Shown here: piece after piece, positions 6,374-13,703 of the stretch | Numbering within the stretch: the first letter of the stretch is position 1 | How the letters are laid out: every line of letters starts with the position of its first letter | NCBI GenBank assembly: GCA_947447315.1 | Contig: CANFJD010000030.1 | Coordinates: 1-16,547, forward strand | From: Fimbriimonadaceae bacterium | GTDB taxonomy: Bacteria; Armatimonadota; Fimbriimonadia; Fimbriimonadales; Fimbriimonadaceae | Reading direction: 5' to 3' | Length of the DNA stretch: 16,547 bases | Program-made: the position numbers and the translations under genes | The notes under the pieces: model-generated | Databases searched by the model: none | What the model saw: only the letters and a program-made list of their open reading frames with translations | Told to the model about the DNA's origin: nothing

Positions 6374-6748
6374 ATGTCTCACGTTTCCGACGAGTATCTT
6401 GACGAGAAAATGTTGCTATCATCGGCCGATGAGGACATTGCATTCGCGTTAGAGTTGATCGACGCATTTAGCGTCTCAACGGAGGACTCTTTGCAGAAAT
6501 TTGAAGACGCGGTTGCTGACGCCCGGTGGACGGAGGCCGCCCTCCATAGCCATTCCATGAAGGGGGCGGCGAAGACATTGGGCCTGAACGAGTTTGGCGA
6601 TTTCTGCTCCGGTCTGGAAGCCTGGTGCCGCGCTCCCGAGGCGACCGCCCGTCCTGTCTCGTCCGTCACGTTACAGATTTCCCATAATCACGCGGTCGAG
6701 GCGCTCGCCGATTTTGCCCGGCGGCACGCGGCTGTGGCGGTCAATTAA
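6374..6748 (+). CDS. Stand-alone histidine phosphotransfer (Hpt) protein
   Basis: 124 residues from the ATG at 6374. A longer frame opens at a TTG at 6344, but its extra ten residues do not look like the domain. The segment AALHSHSMKGAAKTLGLNEF matches the Hpt signature A-H-x-L-K-G-(S/A)-A, giving H60 as the phospho-accepting histidine. The rest is helical, as in a four-helix Hpt bundle. Family knowledge: Hpt proteins shuttle phosphate between receiver domains in multistep relays in the cytoplasm. No hybrid kinase is adjacent. TATGAT at 6301-6306 could be a -10 box, but no good -35 precedes it. Its TAA shares bases with the convergent corA stop codon. Confidence 0.85.
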   Translation: MSHVSDEYLDEKMLLSSADEDIAFALELIDAFSVSTEDSLQKFEDAVADARWTEAALHSHSMKGAAKTLGLNEFGDFCSGLEAWCRAPEATARPVSSVTLQISHNHAVEALADFARRHAAVAVN

Positions 6749-7782
6749 AGCCACTTGGCAACTTTGAATCCCACCAAAACCAAGACTCCCAGCGCAAACA
6801 TGAGTGCGATAGCGAACGGGTAGCCCCACGGATGGTGTAACTCCGGCATATGGTCAAAATTCATCCCGTAGATGCCGCTCACCAATGCCATCGTCATCAG
6901 CACGGTGGCAAAAACCGTCATCTTCTTCACCACCACGTTGAGATTATTGGAAACCTGACTCAGGTGAACGTCGAGTAGCGATCCCACCATGTCACGCGTC
7001 TCGTCAATCATTTCGAGAAGGCGCAGTACATGGTCCAGTACATCTCGGAAATAGGGCATTGCCTCCTGCGGCACCTCCGCCGACCCAACGCGAAGCAAGG
7101 CATTCAACACATCTCGAGTCGGGTTGAGTCGACGTCGCATCGCGGATAGGTCCCGCTTACTGCTAATGATGAGGGCCATCTCCGTCTCGCTTCCCGCCGC
7201 CAAGGCATCAAAAGCACCGTCTACAACTTCCTCAATCGTATCGAGAGCGGGGAAATAAGCGTCCACCACCCGATCAATCACCGCATGGGCGACGTAGGCC
7301 GTTCCGAGCGTCATCCGTCCATTGGGCTTCGTCCAGTCTTTAAACACCGCTTCAAGCTCTTCGAATGGCTCACTAGCCACCGTCACCAAGAAGTTGTCAC
7401 CGATAAAGAATCCAATCTCTTCGAATGTGTTTCCTTCCGCCAGCGAGGTGATCTCGGAATCCGACGCCGTTAGTTTTTCTCGCGCGGAGGTGCGCCGCAG
7501 AACGCTGATACTAAAGAAAATAACATCCCCGTACTGCTGAAGCTGGGGCCGCTCGTTGCGACTCAGCGCGTCTTCCACGGCCAACTCGTGGAAACCCATT
7601 TTGTTAACCAGAATCTCCCGTGCTTCCGGAGTATCGCTGGTGAGAATGTCAATCCATACGGGATGAGGATGTGATCGTAAGAGTCGGAATGCTCGATCCG
7701 GTGAGATCGAGAGGCACTGCTGTTCCACGCCAACCATCGCCGCGCGAATTTGCATCGATTTCTCTGTCCAGTTACCGGCCAT
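6745..7782 (-). CDS. corA: CorA-family magnesium/divalent cation transporter
   Basis: 345 residues from the ATG at 7782. I chose this start because GGAGAGG lies 9 nt upstream; a TTG at 7791 would directly abut that sequence. The long N-terminal cytoplasmic domain contains PVWIDI, GFHELAVEDAL and ERPQLQQYGDVIFF, all typical of CorA. The C-terminus has two membrane helices with the ion-selectivity motif GMN (306-308) between them and a basic tail (KVAKWL). Family knowledge: CorA forms a homopentameric channel for Mg2+ (also Co2+ or Ni2+, and Zn2+ in some relatives) in the inner membrane. Its start overlaps the end of the prpB-like gene by 11 bp, implying one transcript and coupling. It ends convergently on the Hpt gene with a shared TTAA. 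Confidence 0.94.
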   Translation of the reverse strand: MAGNWTEKSMQIRAAMVGVEQQCLSISPDRAFRLLRSHPHPVWIDILTSDTPEAREILVNKMGFHELAVEDALSRNERPQLQQYGDVIFFSISVLRRTSAREKLTASDSEITSLAEGNTFEEIGFFIGDNFLVTVASEPFEELEAVFKDWTKPNGRMTLGTAYVAHAVIDRVVDAYFPALDTIEEVVDGAFDALAAGSETEMALIISSKRDLSAMRRRLNPTRDVLNALLRVGSAEVPQEAMPYFRDVLDHVLRLLEMIDETRDMVGSLLDVHLSQVSNNLNVVVKKMTVFATVLMTMALVSGIYGMNFDHMPELHHPWGYPFAIALMFALGVLVLVGFKVAKWL

Positions 7783-8647
7783 CGTATCCAACCTCTCCGT
7801 ACCGGTCGTATTCTAACCGGTCGTAGAGTTCGGCTCGTGTCCGCAAGCGGTCCATCATGCCCGCTTGGGTTCCGCTGTGCAGTAATTCAGCATAGACGTC
7901 GTCCATCGTCTTCAAAACCGCACGCATCGCCGTCACCGGGAAAATAACCATCTCGTACCCCAGCTCAGCAAAACGACTCACGGGAATCAAAGGGGTTTTC
8001 CCAAACTCGGTCATATTCGCTAGCAACGGCACGGAGATGGCCTCCCGGAACTCCGCAAATTCAGCCTCTGATTGAAGGCCCTCGGGGAACACGGCATCTG
8101 CTCCCGCGGCGACATACCCCTTTGCCCGGTCAATTGCCGCTGAGATCCCATCCACCGATCGCGCATCCGTTCGCGCCACGATGACGAAGTCAGGATCCCG
8201 TTTTGCCGACACCGCGCTACGAATTTTCTCCTCCATCTGCTCCGCCGGAATCAACGCCTTTCCGTCCAGATGCCCACACCGTTTCGGACTCACCTGGTCT
8301 TCCAAATGAATCCCCGCCAGGCCGGCCCGCTCCATCTCGATCACCGTGCGCCGGACATTATTGCCTTCGCCAAAGCCCGTGTCGGCATCGCTCAACACTG
8401 GCAATTGAGTCACCGCCGTTATGTAGCCCGCTTGCTGGGCAAACTCGGTCAGTGTCGCTAGGGCAATGTCCGGGACCCCCAAGTTGGCATTCGTCATGGC
8501 CCCACCCGAAAGGTAAAGTGCGGCTGCCCCGGCGTCCGTCGCGCTGCGCGCGCTCAAAGCGTTAAAAACCCCCGGGATACACAGGGTCGATTTCGAGAAT
8601 AGTTCTCGCAAAATTCTGCCGGGGTGGGCAAGTGGGGCGGCAAGCAC
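7772..8647 (-). CDS. Methylisocitrate lyase / isocitrate lyase-PEP mutase superfamily enzyme
   Basis: 291 residues, normal length for the superfamily. PGVFNALSARSA (25-36), the Mg2+-site SDADTGFGEG (86-95), LEDQVSPKRCGHLDGK (115-130) with catalytic C124, and IVARTDA are all present. The KRCGH loop with cysteine marks the carbon-carbon lyase branch (methylisocitrate lyase PrpB, 2,3-dimethylmalate lyase) rather than the phosphonopyruvate-forming mutases. Family knowledge: PrpB splits 2-methylisocitrate to pyruvate and succinate in propionate breakdown. No prpC, prpD or other methylcitrate gene is here, so the substrate is unproven and no symbol is given. The start is GTG at 8647 with no Shine-Dalgarno; there is no ATG before residue 51. 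It overlaps corA by 11 bp and diverges from a GNAT gene. Confidence 0.85.
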   Translation of the reverse strand: MLAAPLAHPGRILRELFSKSTLCIPGVFNALSARSATDAGAAALYLSGGAMTNANLGVPDIALATLTEFAQQAGYITAVTQLPVLSDADTGFGEGNNVRRTVIEMERAGLAGIHLEDQVSPKRCGHLDGKALIPAEQMEEKIRSAVSAKRDPDFVIVARTDARSVDGISAAIDRAKGYVAAGADAVFPEGLQSEAEFAEFREAISVPLLANMTEFGKTPLIPVSRFAELGYEMVIFPVTAMRAVLKTMDDVYAELLHSGTQAGMMDRLRTRAELYDRLEYDRYGEVGYDGR

Positions 8648-8678
8648 TTTCGTAAGTTACCCACGCGACCATTCGGCA

Positions 8679-8705
8679 CGCCCACCGTTCACAATGGGCG
8701 AACGG
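8679..8705. promoter_or_regulatory. Two interleaved inverted repeats in the divergent prpB-like/GNAT gap
   Basis: CGCCCA (8679-8684) pairs with TGGGCG (8695-8700), and CCGTTC (8685-8690) pairs with GAACGG (8700-8705). They share base 8700 and interleave as a-b-a'-b'. The two hairpins exclude each other, and no linker bases are left for a pseudoknot. They could be overlapping operators or an RNA switch 14 nt before the GNAT start. Confidence 0.35.
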
Positions 8706-8718
8706 GAAAACGAGAATA

Positions 8719-9234
8719 GTGATCATCGAAACGCCGCGCCTCCTCTTGGTGAGAATTCCCACTGAAGTTCTCCAATTGCGGCTCCAAAATGTTCCCTTCG
8801 CCTGGGAAGGAATCGAATATCCCGATGAGTGGCCCGGGGAAGCCGTCCGCATTTTCCCGATGTGGCTAAAGAACCGAGCTCAAAATCCCGAAGCCATCGA
8901 GTGGGGCGGCGCTGTCATTGAGAAGCGGAGCCAGTCGGCGGTGGGCATGATCTCCGCTAAGGGCACTCCGCAAAATGGCGTGGTAGAGATTGGATACGGG
9001 TTCAACCGCTCTGTGTGGGGGCACGGATTTGCCACCGAAATGGTGGATGCCTTTTGCCGGTGGATTTTTCAACAGCCCGATATCACCGAAATATGGGCCT
9101 CCACCCGTCCCGATAACGTAGCGTCCGGTCGCGTGCTGATAAAAAACCACTTTATCTACCATGGCGACATCACCGATCCCGACGAAGGTCGCCTTCTGCG
9201 TTACCGCAAGCCAATGCTAGGCTTCACGGCCTAG
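8719..9234 (+). CDS. GNAT N-acetyltransferase, RimJ/RimL-like
   Basis: 171 residues. The N-terminal IIETPRLLLVRI (2-13) is the standard opening of the RimJ/RimL acetyltransferase group. EIGYGFNRSVWGHGFATEMV (90-109) gives beta-4 and the acetyl-CoA pyrophosphate loop, with WGHGFA in place of R-G-x-G-x-A. ASTRPDNVASGRVLIKNHF (127-145) is the typical C-terminal N-x-x-S-x-x-(V/L)-x-x-K-x-G-F segment. Family knowledge: members acetylate ribosomal protein N-termini, amino acids, antibiotics or small amines; the substrate cannot be predicted here. The start is GTG at 8719 with a weak GAG upstream. It converges on the glycosidase-like gene, with one base between the two stop codons. Confidence 0.87.
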   Translation: MIIETPRLLLVRIPTEVLQLRLQNVPFAWEGIEYPDEWPGEAVRIFPMWLKNRAQNPEAIEWGGAVIEKRSQSAVGMISAKGTPQNGVVEIGYGFNRSVWGHGFATEMVDAFCRWIFQQPDITEIWASTRPDNVASGRVLIKNHFIYHGDITDPDEGRLLRYRKPMLGFTA

Positions 9235-9235
9235 C

Positions 9236-10255
9236 TCATTGCTCAGTAACGGTCTTCCTCACTTCTTCGCGAAACGTTGCTAATGACGGCTTCGGCTTAC
9301 CCGTCGCATCTCGTAATCCCAACGAACTCAGGAAGCCCACAAATTTCGCGTCGGATGATCCGTAATACTGCGTAAAGTAGCCCATCTGGGTAGGGGTGAA
9401 ATCCCCTTGAATGTAGTAGTTTGCAAATTTGATCTGCGACTGTCGCCGAAACTCCGCGAACGCTGCCGAGATGAAGGCCGATTGCTTCGAATCACTACTG
9501 CCGACCGCGGTGCTGGATGGGTATCCCACCTCTTGGAACACCACGTCCCGGGTTTCCGCGAGTGACAAAATCGACTTAATCTGAGCCGGAACCAGATCCG
9601 CACTCGCCGGCTGATACGACTTATCCAACGGGTAGTAAGTAAGTATCAGTGAATCGGCACCCGCAAGCAACGACTTTGCTTGCGCCGGATTTGCCGTCAT
9701 GCCCGTGTAAGTGAGCGTCATCCCTACGTGCAAATCGGGCCGGGACTTCGCCGCGGCCAATCGCGCCGCCGCCACCATTTTTGTGAATGCCGCTTGCGCC
9801 TCCGGTTTATCGGCAAAGTAGCCATCCACTTCATTGCCCAAGCTGAGGTACTTCACAAACTTTGGCAGTGCTGGCACTAGGCGGTCTACAAATGCGGCAA
9901 ACCTTGCCTGTAATTCCGCGTCCACAAACGGCTTGGTCGCCAAATCTGCGGGCAGAACGGGCTTCACCGTGTCCACCGTCTTGATCGTGACCAACTGATT
10001 GCCGCCAATGAACTTGCCAATACCGGTGCTCTCGTCTAACTTCGCCTTGTTGAATTGCCCGGGCGCCGGCTCCAGTTCCGGCCAGGTAAACGAAGCGTAG
10101 CTGCCGTTAACCCCCATGCGGATCTGCTCCCGGATTGCCGTAAGGAATTCTGCCTCCCCGCCTCCCTCCGGTACGTTCAGCGAAAGAGAGATCGTCGGTG
10201 AAACACCGACGGCAATGGCGGCAATCAGAGCAAGCATTTGATAATAGTTGCCCAC
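9236..10255 (-). CDS. Secreted glycoside hydrolase-like protein (GH-A clan fold)
   Basis: 339 residues from a GTG at 10255, or 333 from an ATG at 10237; neither has a good ribosome site. Residues 7-25 are a hydrophobic stretch that may be a signal peptide, though it lacks the usual positive start. The rest reads as a TIM barrel. WPELEPAPGQFN (58-69) is a common GH-A element. SLGNEVDGYF (138-147) carries the N141-E142 pair expected of the acid/base residue, and VFQEVGYPSS (239-248) places E242 where the nucleophile would be. LILTYYPLD is the strand before it. Family knowledge: GH-A clan enzymes are retaining glycosidases. It looks closest to GH53/GH17/GH39-like barrels, but I cannot assign a family or substrate. 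It lies 38 bp after the response regulator gene on the same strand. Confidence 0.72.
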   Translation of the reverse strand: MGNYYQMLALIAAIAVGVSPTISLSLNVPEGGGEAEFLTAIREQIRMGVNGSYASFTWPELEPAPGQFNKAKLDESTGIGKFIGGNQLVTIKTVDTVKPVLPADLATKPFVDAELQARFAAFVDRLVPALPKFVKYLSLGNEVDGYFADKPEAQAAFTKMVAAARLAAAKSRPDLHVGMTLTYTGMTANPAQAKSLLAGADSLILTYYPLDKSYQPASADLVPAQIKSILSLAETRDVVFQEVGYPSSTAVGSSDSKQSAFISAAFAEFRRQSQIKFANYYIQGDFTPTQMGYFTQYYGSSDAKFVGFLSSLGLRDATGKPKPSLATFREEVRKTVTEQ

Positions 10256-10293
10256 TGACTAGCGGGCGACGGGACTTATTGCCGTGACTCCCC

Positions 10294-10983
10294 TCAAACG
10301 TGCTCTAGTTGATAGCCGTAAGCCCGTCTCGTGCGGATCACCACATTCGCTTTCGCGGCCTCCAGTTTGTTTCGGAAACGGTAAACCATCACTTCCAAAC
10401 TGTTTGAGTTGAAATCAATCTCGTAGCCCCAAACCTGTTCAAAGAGCATCTCGCGACTAAGTGCGCGTCCGGGATTTTTCGCCAAATAATGGATCAATTT
10501 GAACTCCGTCTCGGTGAGTTCAATCGGATTTCCATCAACCTTCGCCAGCCGTCCCACTTCGTCGATGAATAGTGAACCAACGCTAAATCCGGTATGGACT
10601 TCCACAGTGGCGACCGGACGTGCCCGCCGCAATTGAACCCTCACCCGCGCCACCAATTCGTGGGCATCGAACGGCTTGGTGATGTAATCATCCGCCCCCA
10701 TTTCTAGACCCAAAACTTTGTCCACGGTCGCCGACCGCGAAGTCAGCATCACAATTGGAAAATCGTGATCCTGCCGCAGTTTGCGACAAACGGTCAAGCC
10801 GTTTTCGTCTGGCAAACCCCAGTCGAGGATCAATAAATCCGGCACGGATTCGGCAATCAGTTTGTAGCAGTCGGCAGCATCATTCGCCTCCCGAACCGTG
10901 AATCCCTCTCCCTTCAGCAGCGTGCGTATCGCATCTACCAAAAAACGGTCGTCATCCACCAACAAAATTTCCGCCGTTTTCAT
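10294..10983 (-). CDS. OmpR/PhoB-family response regulator
   Basis: 229 residues. The receiver domain (1-120) has DDD at 10-12, phospho-accepting D54 in LLILDWGLPDENG, T81 and K103 in YITKPF. A C-terminal winged-helix domain (about 130-226) follows, with ELTETEFKLIHYLAKNPGR, the recognition helix region around SNSLEVMVYRFRNKLE, and a closing RRAYGYQL, all standard for OmpR/PhoB proteins. Family knowledge: phosphorylation causes dimer binding to tandem DNA repeats. The ATG overlaps the kinase stop by 4 bp (ATGA), so it is the cognate partner of the upstream kinase. The secreted glycosidase-like gene follows and is a plausible target. Confidence 0.96.
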   Translation of the reverse strand: MKTAEILLVDDDRFLVDAIRTLLKGEGFTVREANDAADCYKLIAESVPDLLILDWGLPDENGLTVCRKLRQDHDFPIVMLTSRSATVDKVLGLEMGADDYITKPFDAHELVARVRVQLRRARPVATVEVHTGFSVGSLFIDEVGRLAKVDGNPIELTETEFKLIHYLAKNPGRALSREMLFEQVWGYEIDFNSNSLEVMVYRFRNKLEAAKANVVIRTRRAYGYQLEHV

Positions 10984-12581
10984 AAGTCCATCCTTCGTAA
11001 CCGAATGAAGAAGCGCGTCCCGTTGCCAATCTCCGATTCAAGGTACAAGTCGCCTCCGCATTCTCTCGCAATTTGACGACATGAGAACAAACCTAGGCCG
11101 AAACCTCCCGGTCGTGTCGTTTTGAATGGCTGAAAGAGCCCGGCTACCTGGGCGTCCGTCATCCCGGGCCCGGTATCGCTCACCAAGATCCTAACGCCGC
11201 CTTCATCCGCCGTCGCGTTAATTGTCAGACACCCATCCTGACGCATCGCTTGAATCGCATTCAAACCAAGATTCACAAACAGGTGTTCCAGCCGTGTTGG
11301 GTCTGCCGATACCAGCGGTACCGACGTAGGAATATCGATCACCAAGTTAATGTCCGATATCCGCAGGTGAACCGCCAGCAAGTCCGCGACCCGTTTCACC
11401 ACCTCACGTAGATCCACCGCTTGGAGCAAAATTCGCTGCGGTCGTGCGTAGCTGAGCAGGCGGTGAGCCATCAAGTCAAACCGCTCCAGTTGGTCCTTCA
11501 CCTGATTCAAGGTAACGGTCGGCTCGGAGTCCCCCAAACTAATTTGAAGCGAAATCGTACTGAGAATATTCCGAATATCGTGCGCAACGGACGCCGCCAA
11601 GGTTCCCGTAATGGCAAGTTTTTCGCTTTCAATAAGGTGCTGCTCGCTTTCCCGCAGCGCATTCCGCAAACTGCTCAATTGGCGTTCTCGACTCAGCTCG
11701 CTACCAATACGAACCGCCAAGACTTGGAGAAATCGTAAATCCTCACCATCTAACGGGTCCGCCGTTCGTCCATCCATGATGCACAGCGTTCCAAGGGCAT
11801 CCCCTTCGGGCGAAAATATCGGCACTCCGGCGTACCGGTTCAGTCCAACTTTCGACGGGAGTAACTCCGAAAACTGTGGGTGCTCACGGGCATCCTGGAT
11901 GATCACCGGCTTGGATTCCTGAAGACAAAACTGGCAATACGAATCGGCCATTGCGTTTTGCATCACCGGAAGGGAATCGCTTCCTGGCCCGCCCGTGGCC
12001 CGAAAGTGCAGCAATTCGCCGTCACGAATGCTAAGTAATGAGAGCGAGCCGTAAAATGCGCCAACCCGCTCCGTAATTCGGCGGTAAATGAATGCCGGAT
12101 CGGGATCATATTCCGTACTCGACGCGTGAATGAGATCACGCATCCGCTGCAAGCGGTGCGTCTGGGTGACGTCCTCAAACGTCCAAATCCGTCCAACCAA
12201 AGCTCCCGCCGCGTCGTAAACCGGGTTGGTGGAACGATTCAGCACCAAGTGCGGATGGTGAAGCAACAACTCGTCGTGCTGAGATCGATGTGGATCGGCA
12301 TAAACCTCCTCCAAGTTCGAAAGCCAGCCGTCAAAGTCCACAATTCGCTGACGCGCCATTTCTCGCACTGCCGTCGGCTGGCTCGCCACCGCCTGCTCGA
12401 TGTCAATTCCCCACAATTCGCCAAACCGCCCGTTGCAGGCCAGTGTCATGTGGTCAAGGTCGGTGACCATGATCCCGAAATCCACCGAATTTAGGACGCT
12501 GTGAAAGAGAGCTTCTGCCTGAGAGGACACAAGAGAACGCACGGCGACCTGGGGAGGCGATGCCGTGCGTTGCGTAATCAT
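10980..12581 (-). CDS. Soluble PAS-GAF sensor histidine kinase
   Basis: 533 residues with no membrane segment, so probably cytoplasmic. A PAS domain (about 22-145) begins at LFHSVLNSVDFGIMVTD. A GAF domain (about 158-298) contains NRYAGVPIFSPEGDALGTLCIMD and an unusual C216-x-x-C219. The H-box is SVAHDIRNILSTI with phospho-accepting H334. The ATPase domain has the N-box NLGLNAIQAM (N437/N441), DTGPGM (469-474) and FGLGLF (494-499). The H-box is of the NtrB/HisKA type. It starts at ATG 12581, 10 bp after the outer-membrane protein gene, and overlaps its response regulator by 4 bp. The signal is unknown; a GAF with two cysteines could sense redox, metal or a small molecule, but this is inference. 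Confidence 0.94.
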   Translation of the reverse strand: MITQRTASPPQVAVRSLVSSQAEALFHSVLNSVDFGIMVTDLDHMTLACNGRFGELWGIDIEQAVASQPTAVREMARQRIVDFDGWLSNLEEVYADPHRSQHDELLLHHPHLVLNRSTNPVYDAAGALVGRIWTFEDVTQTHRLQRMRDLIHASSTEYDPDPAFIYRRITERVGAFYGSLSLLSIRDGELLHFRATGGPGSDSLPVMQNAMADSYCQFCLQESKPVIIQDAREHPQFSELLPSKVGLNRYAGVPIFSPEGDALGTLCIMDGRTADPLDGEDLRFLQVLAVRIGSELSRERQLSSLRNALRESEQHLIESEKLAITGTLAASVAHDIRNILSTISLQISLGDSEPTVTLNQVKDQLERFDLMAHRLLSYARPQRILLQAVDLREVVKRVADLLAVHLRISDINLVIDIPTSVPLVSADPTRLEHLFVNLGLNAIQAMRQDGCLTINATADEGGVRILVSDTGPGMTDAQVAGLFQPFKTTRPGGFGLGLFSCRQIARECGGDLYLESEIGNGTRFFIRLRRMDL

Positions 12582-12591
12582 GGTGCCGGCG

Positions 12592-13314
12592 TTAGAAATT
12601 AAACGCCGTGGTTAGATTTACGTACAAATGGTTGGCCTGAATTCCCACGCCAAACCGAACTCCCTCCGTTCCCACGTACCGAAGTCCGTAGTTCACGTCG
12701 CGCGAGGCATATTCCACGATCGCGCTCAGCCGTTGGCTGAACAGCAATTCGGTGCCCAAAATCATATTCTTCTTGTAAATACCGTCGCCTACGCCAACGT
12801 GAGCACGCGCGCCGATGATGCCGTGGCTGGTCAGCATGTCCGGCGGCAAATACTCGAACGAGCCCATGAAGTAGTACGTTCGCTGAACGGCGTCAACCGC
12901 ATCGATCACGCCGACGCCAAATTCAACATGCTTCCAGTTGGAAGGAACAATATTGAACTTTGCGTTTGCGAGCGTCTTCGCTTTTCCATCCGCCCGATCC
13001 AGGTAACTCGCTCCGATCTCGAGCCCGGGAATGACTCCGTAGTTGGCGCCGAAAGACTTATCGTTCCCGAAAAACGTGCCGAGGGCAACCCGACCCGGGG
13101 TCACGACGTAAGCGTTCGGAGCCGTGATCAATCCGCTCGGCCCGTAGAGCGTATAAACGCGGGCTCGCAACACGTCGTTCTGAGGGGTAACGGCCGAAGT
13201 GACTGATTCAGTGCCGCCTAACTTGACCGAGGAGGCTACATCCTGACCGAATGCCAGCGTTAACGAAGAAAATCCGATGGCAAGCGCCACCGTGCGCAAA
13301 GTGTAGGACATCAT
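12592..13314 (-). CDS. YjbH-like outer-membrane beta-barrel protein
   Basis: 240 residues. The N-terminus is a signal peptide: MMSYTLR, then a hydrophobic core to about residue 22, with probable cleavage near AFGQD. GPSGLITAPNAYVVTPGRVALGTF (58-81) resembles the opening strands of YjbH-type proteins, with a G-L-I-x-x-P-x-A segment followed by IPGLEIGASYLDR. The remainder alternates polar and aromatic residues as in beta strands, and the chain ends in NF, fitting the C-terminal Phe recognised by outer-membrane assembly machinery. Family knowledge: YjbH is linked to exopolysaccharide production, and its exact role is unclear; this protein is much shorter than E. coli YjbH. It leads the kinase-regulator-glycosidase run with a 10-bp gap. 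GGA lies 8 nt before the ATG. The family call is by resemblance only. Confidence 0.68.
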   Translation of the reverse strand: MMSYTLRTVALAIGFSSLTLAFGQDVASSVKLGGTESVTSAVTPQNDVLRARVYTLYGPSGLITAPNAYVVTPGRVALGTFFGNDKSFGANYGVIPGLEIGASYLDRADGKAKTLANAKFNIVPSNWKHVEFGVGVIDAVDAVQRTYYFMGSFEYLPPDMLTSHGIIGARAHVGVGDGIYKKNMILGTELLFSQRLSAIVEYASRDVNYGLRYVGTEGVRFGVGIQANHLYVNLTTAFNF

Positions 13315-13327
13315 GTCTTATTCCAAA

Positions 13328-13357
13328 AATCTGGGGATCCAGATTAAAGCCACTATA
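13328..13357 (-). promoter_or_regulatory. Promoter -10 candidate and 5' hairpin of the YjbH-like gene
   Basis: On the minus strand TATAGT (13357-13352) could be a -10 box; no good -35 precedes it. The predicted start near 13345 coincides with a perfect 7-bp hairpin AATCTGG-ATCC-CCAGATT (13345-13328). The hairpin runs into TTT and lies 13 nt before the ATG. It could stabilise the 5' end of the message, or instead be a weak terminator for the upstream GNAT gene. Confidence 0.35.
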
Positions 13358-13412
13358 CAATATCTACAGGTTGCGGGCAGAATCGGCACCGAAATCAACC
13401 GTTATTGCGACT

Positions 13413-13703
13413 TCAATCGCCGTAAATAATTGGGTGACGCTTCAGGTAGGCAACCACAAACGGGCACTCCGCAACAATTCGTAAACCTTTAGCCATTAGC
13501 TCCCGAATCGCGAATTCTGTCAGCAAGCTCGCGATCTGTTGGCCTCGCAATGCCGGGTCCACTTCTGTGTGCACCAAGTGAGCCTTCTCTCCGTGCAAAA
13601 CATAATCCAACCGACCGACCGTTTTTTCCGCGTCCACCACCATAAATCGCGATAACTCTCGCCGGTGCAGAAATTCCAACCCGGGTTCAGATCGCGACAA
13701 CAT
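13413..13703 (-). CDS. Small GNAT-like N-acetyltransferase (YidJ/Acetyltransf_CG type)
   Basis: 96 residues from ATG 13703, which follows GGGGGA closely. A longer frame back to 13784 only adds sequence overlapping the AraC gene. HLVHTEVDPALRGQQIASLL (42-61), followed by ECPFVVAYLKRHP (79-91), is the signature of the minimal GNAT-like family, which keeps the H-T-x-V strand and the R-G-x-G-(I/L)-A acetyl-CoA loop (here RGQQIA, second Gly replaced by Gln). Family knowledge: these small proteins bind CoA and have uncertain substrates. It overlaps the end of the AraC-type regulator by 17 bp, so the two are probably co-transcribed. A 98-bp gap with a hairpin separates it from the YjbH-like gene. 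Confidence 0.86.
   Translation of the reverse strand: MLSRSEPGLEFLHRRELSRFMVVDAEKTVGRLDYVLHGEKAHLVHTEVDPALRGQQIASLLTEFAIRELMAKGLRIVAECPFVVAYLKRHPIIYGD

Noticed and set aside
8679..8705. H-type pseudoknot before the GNAT gene
   Set aside because: The arms interleave correctly but there are no linker bases between a and b or between a' and b', and one base is shared, so a stable pseudoknot is sterically unlikely; mutually exclusive hairpins are the better reading.
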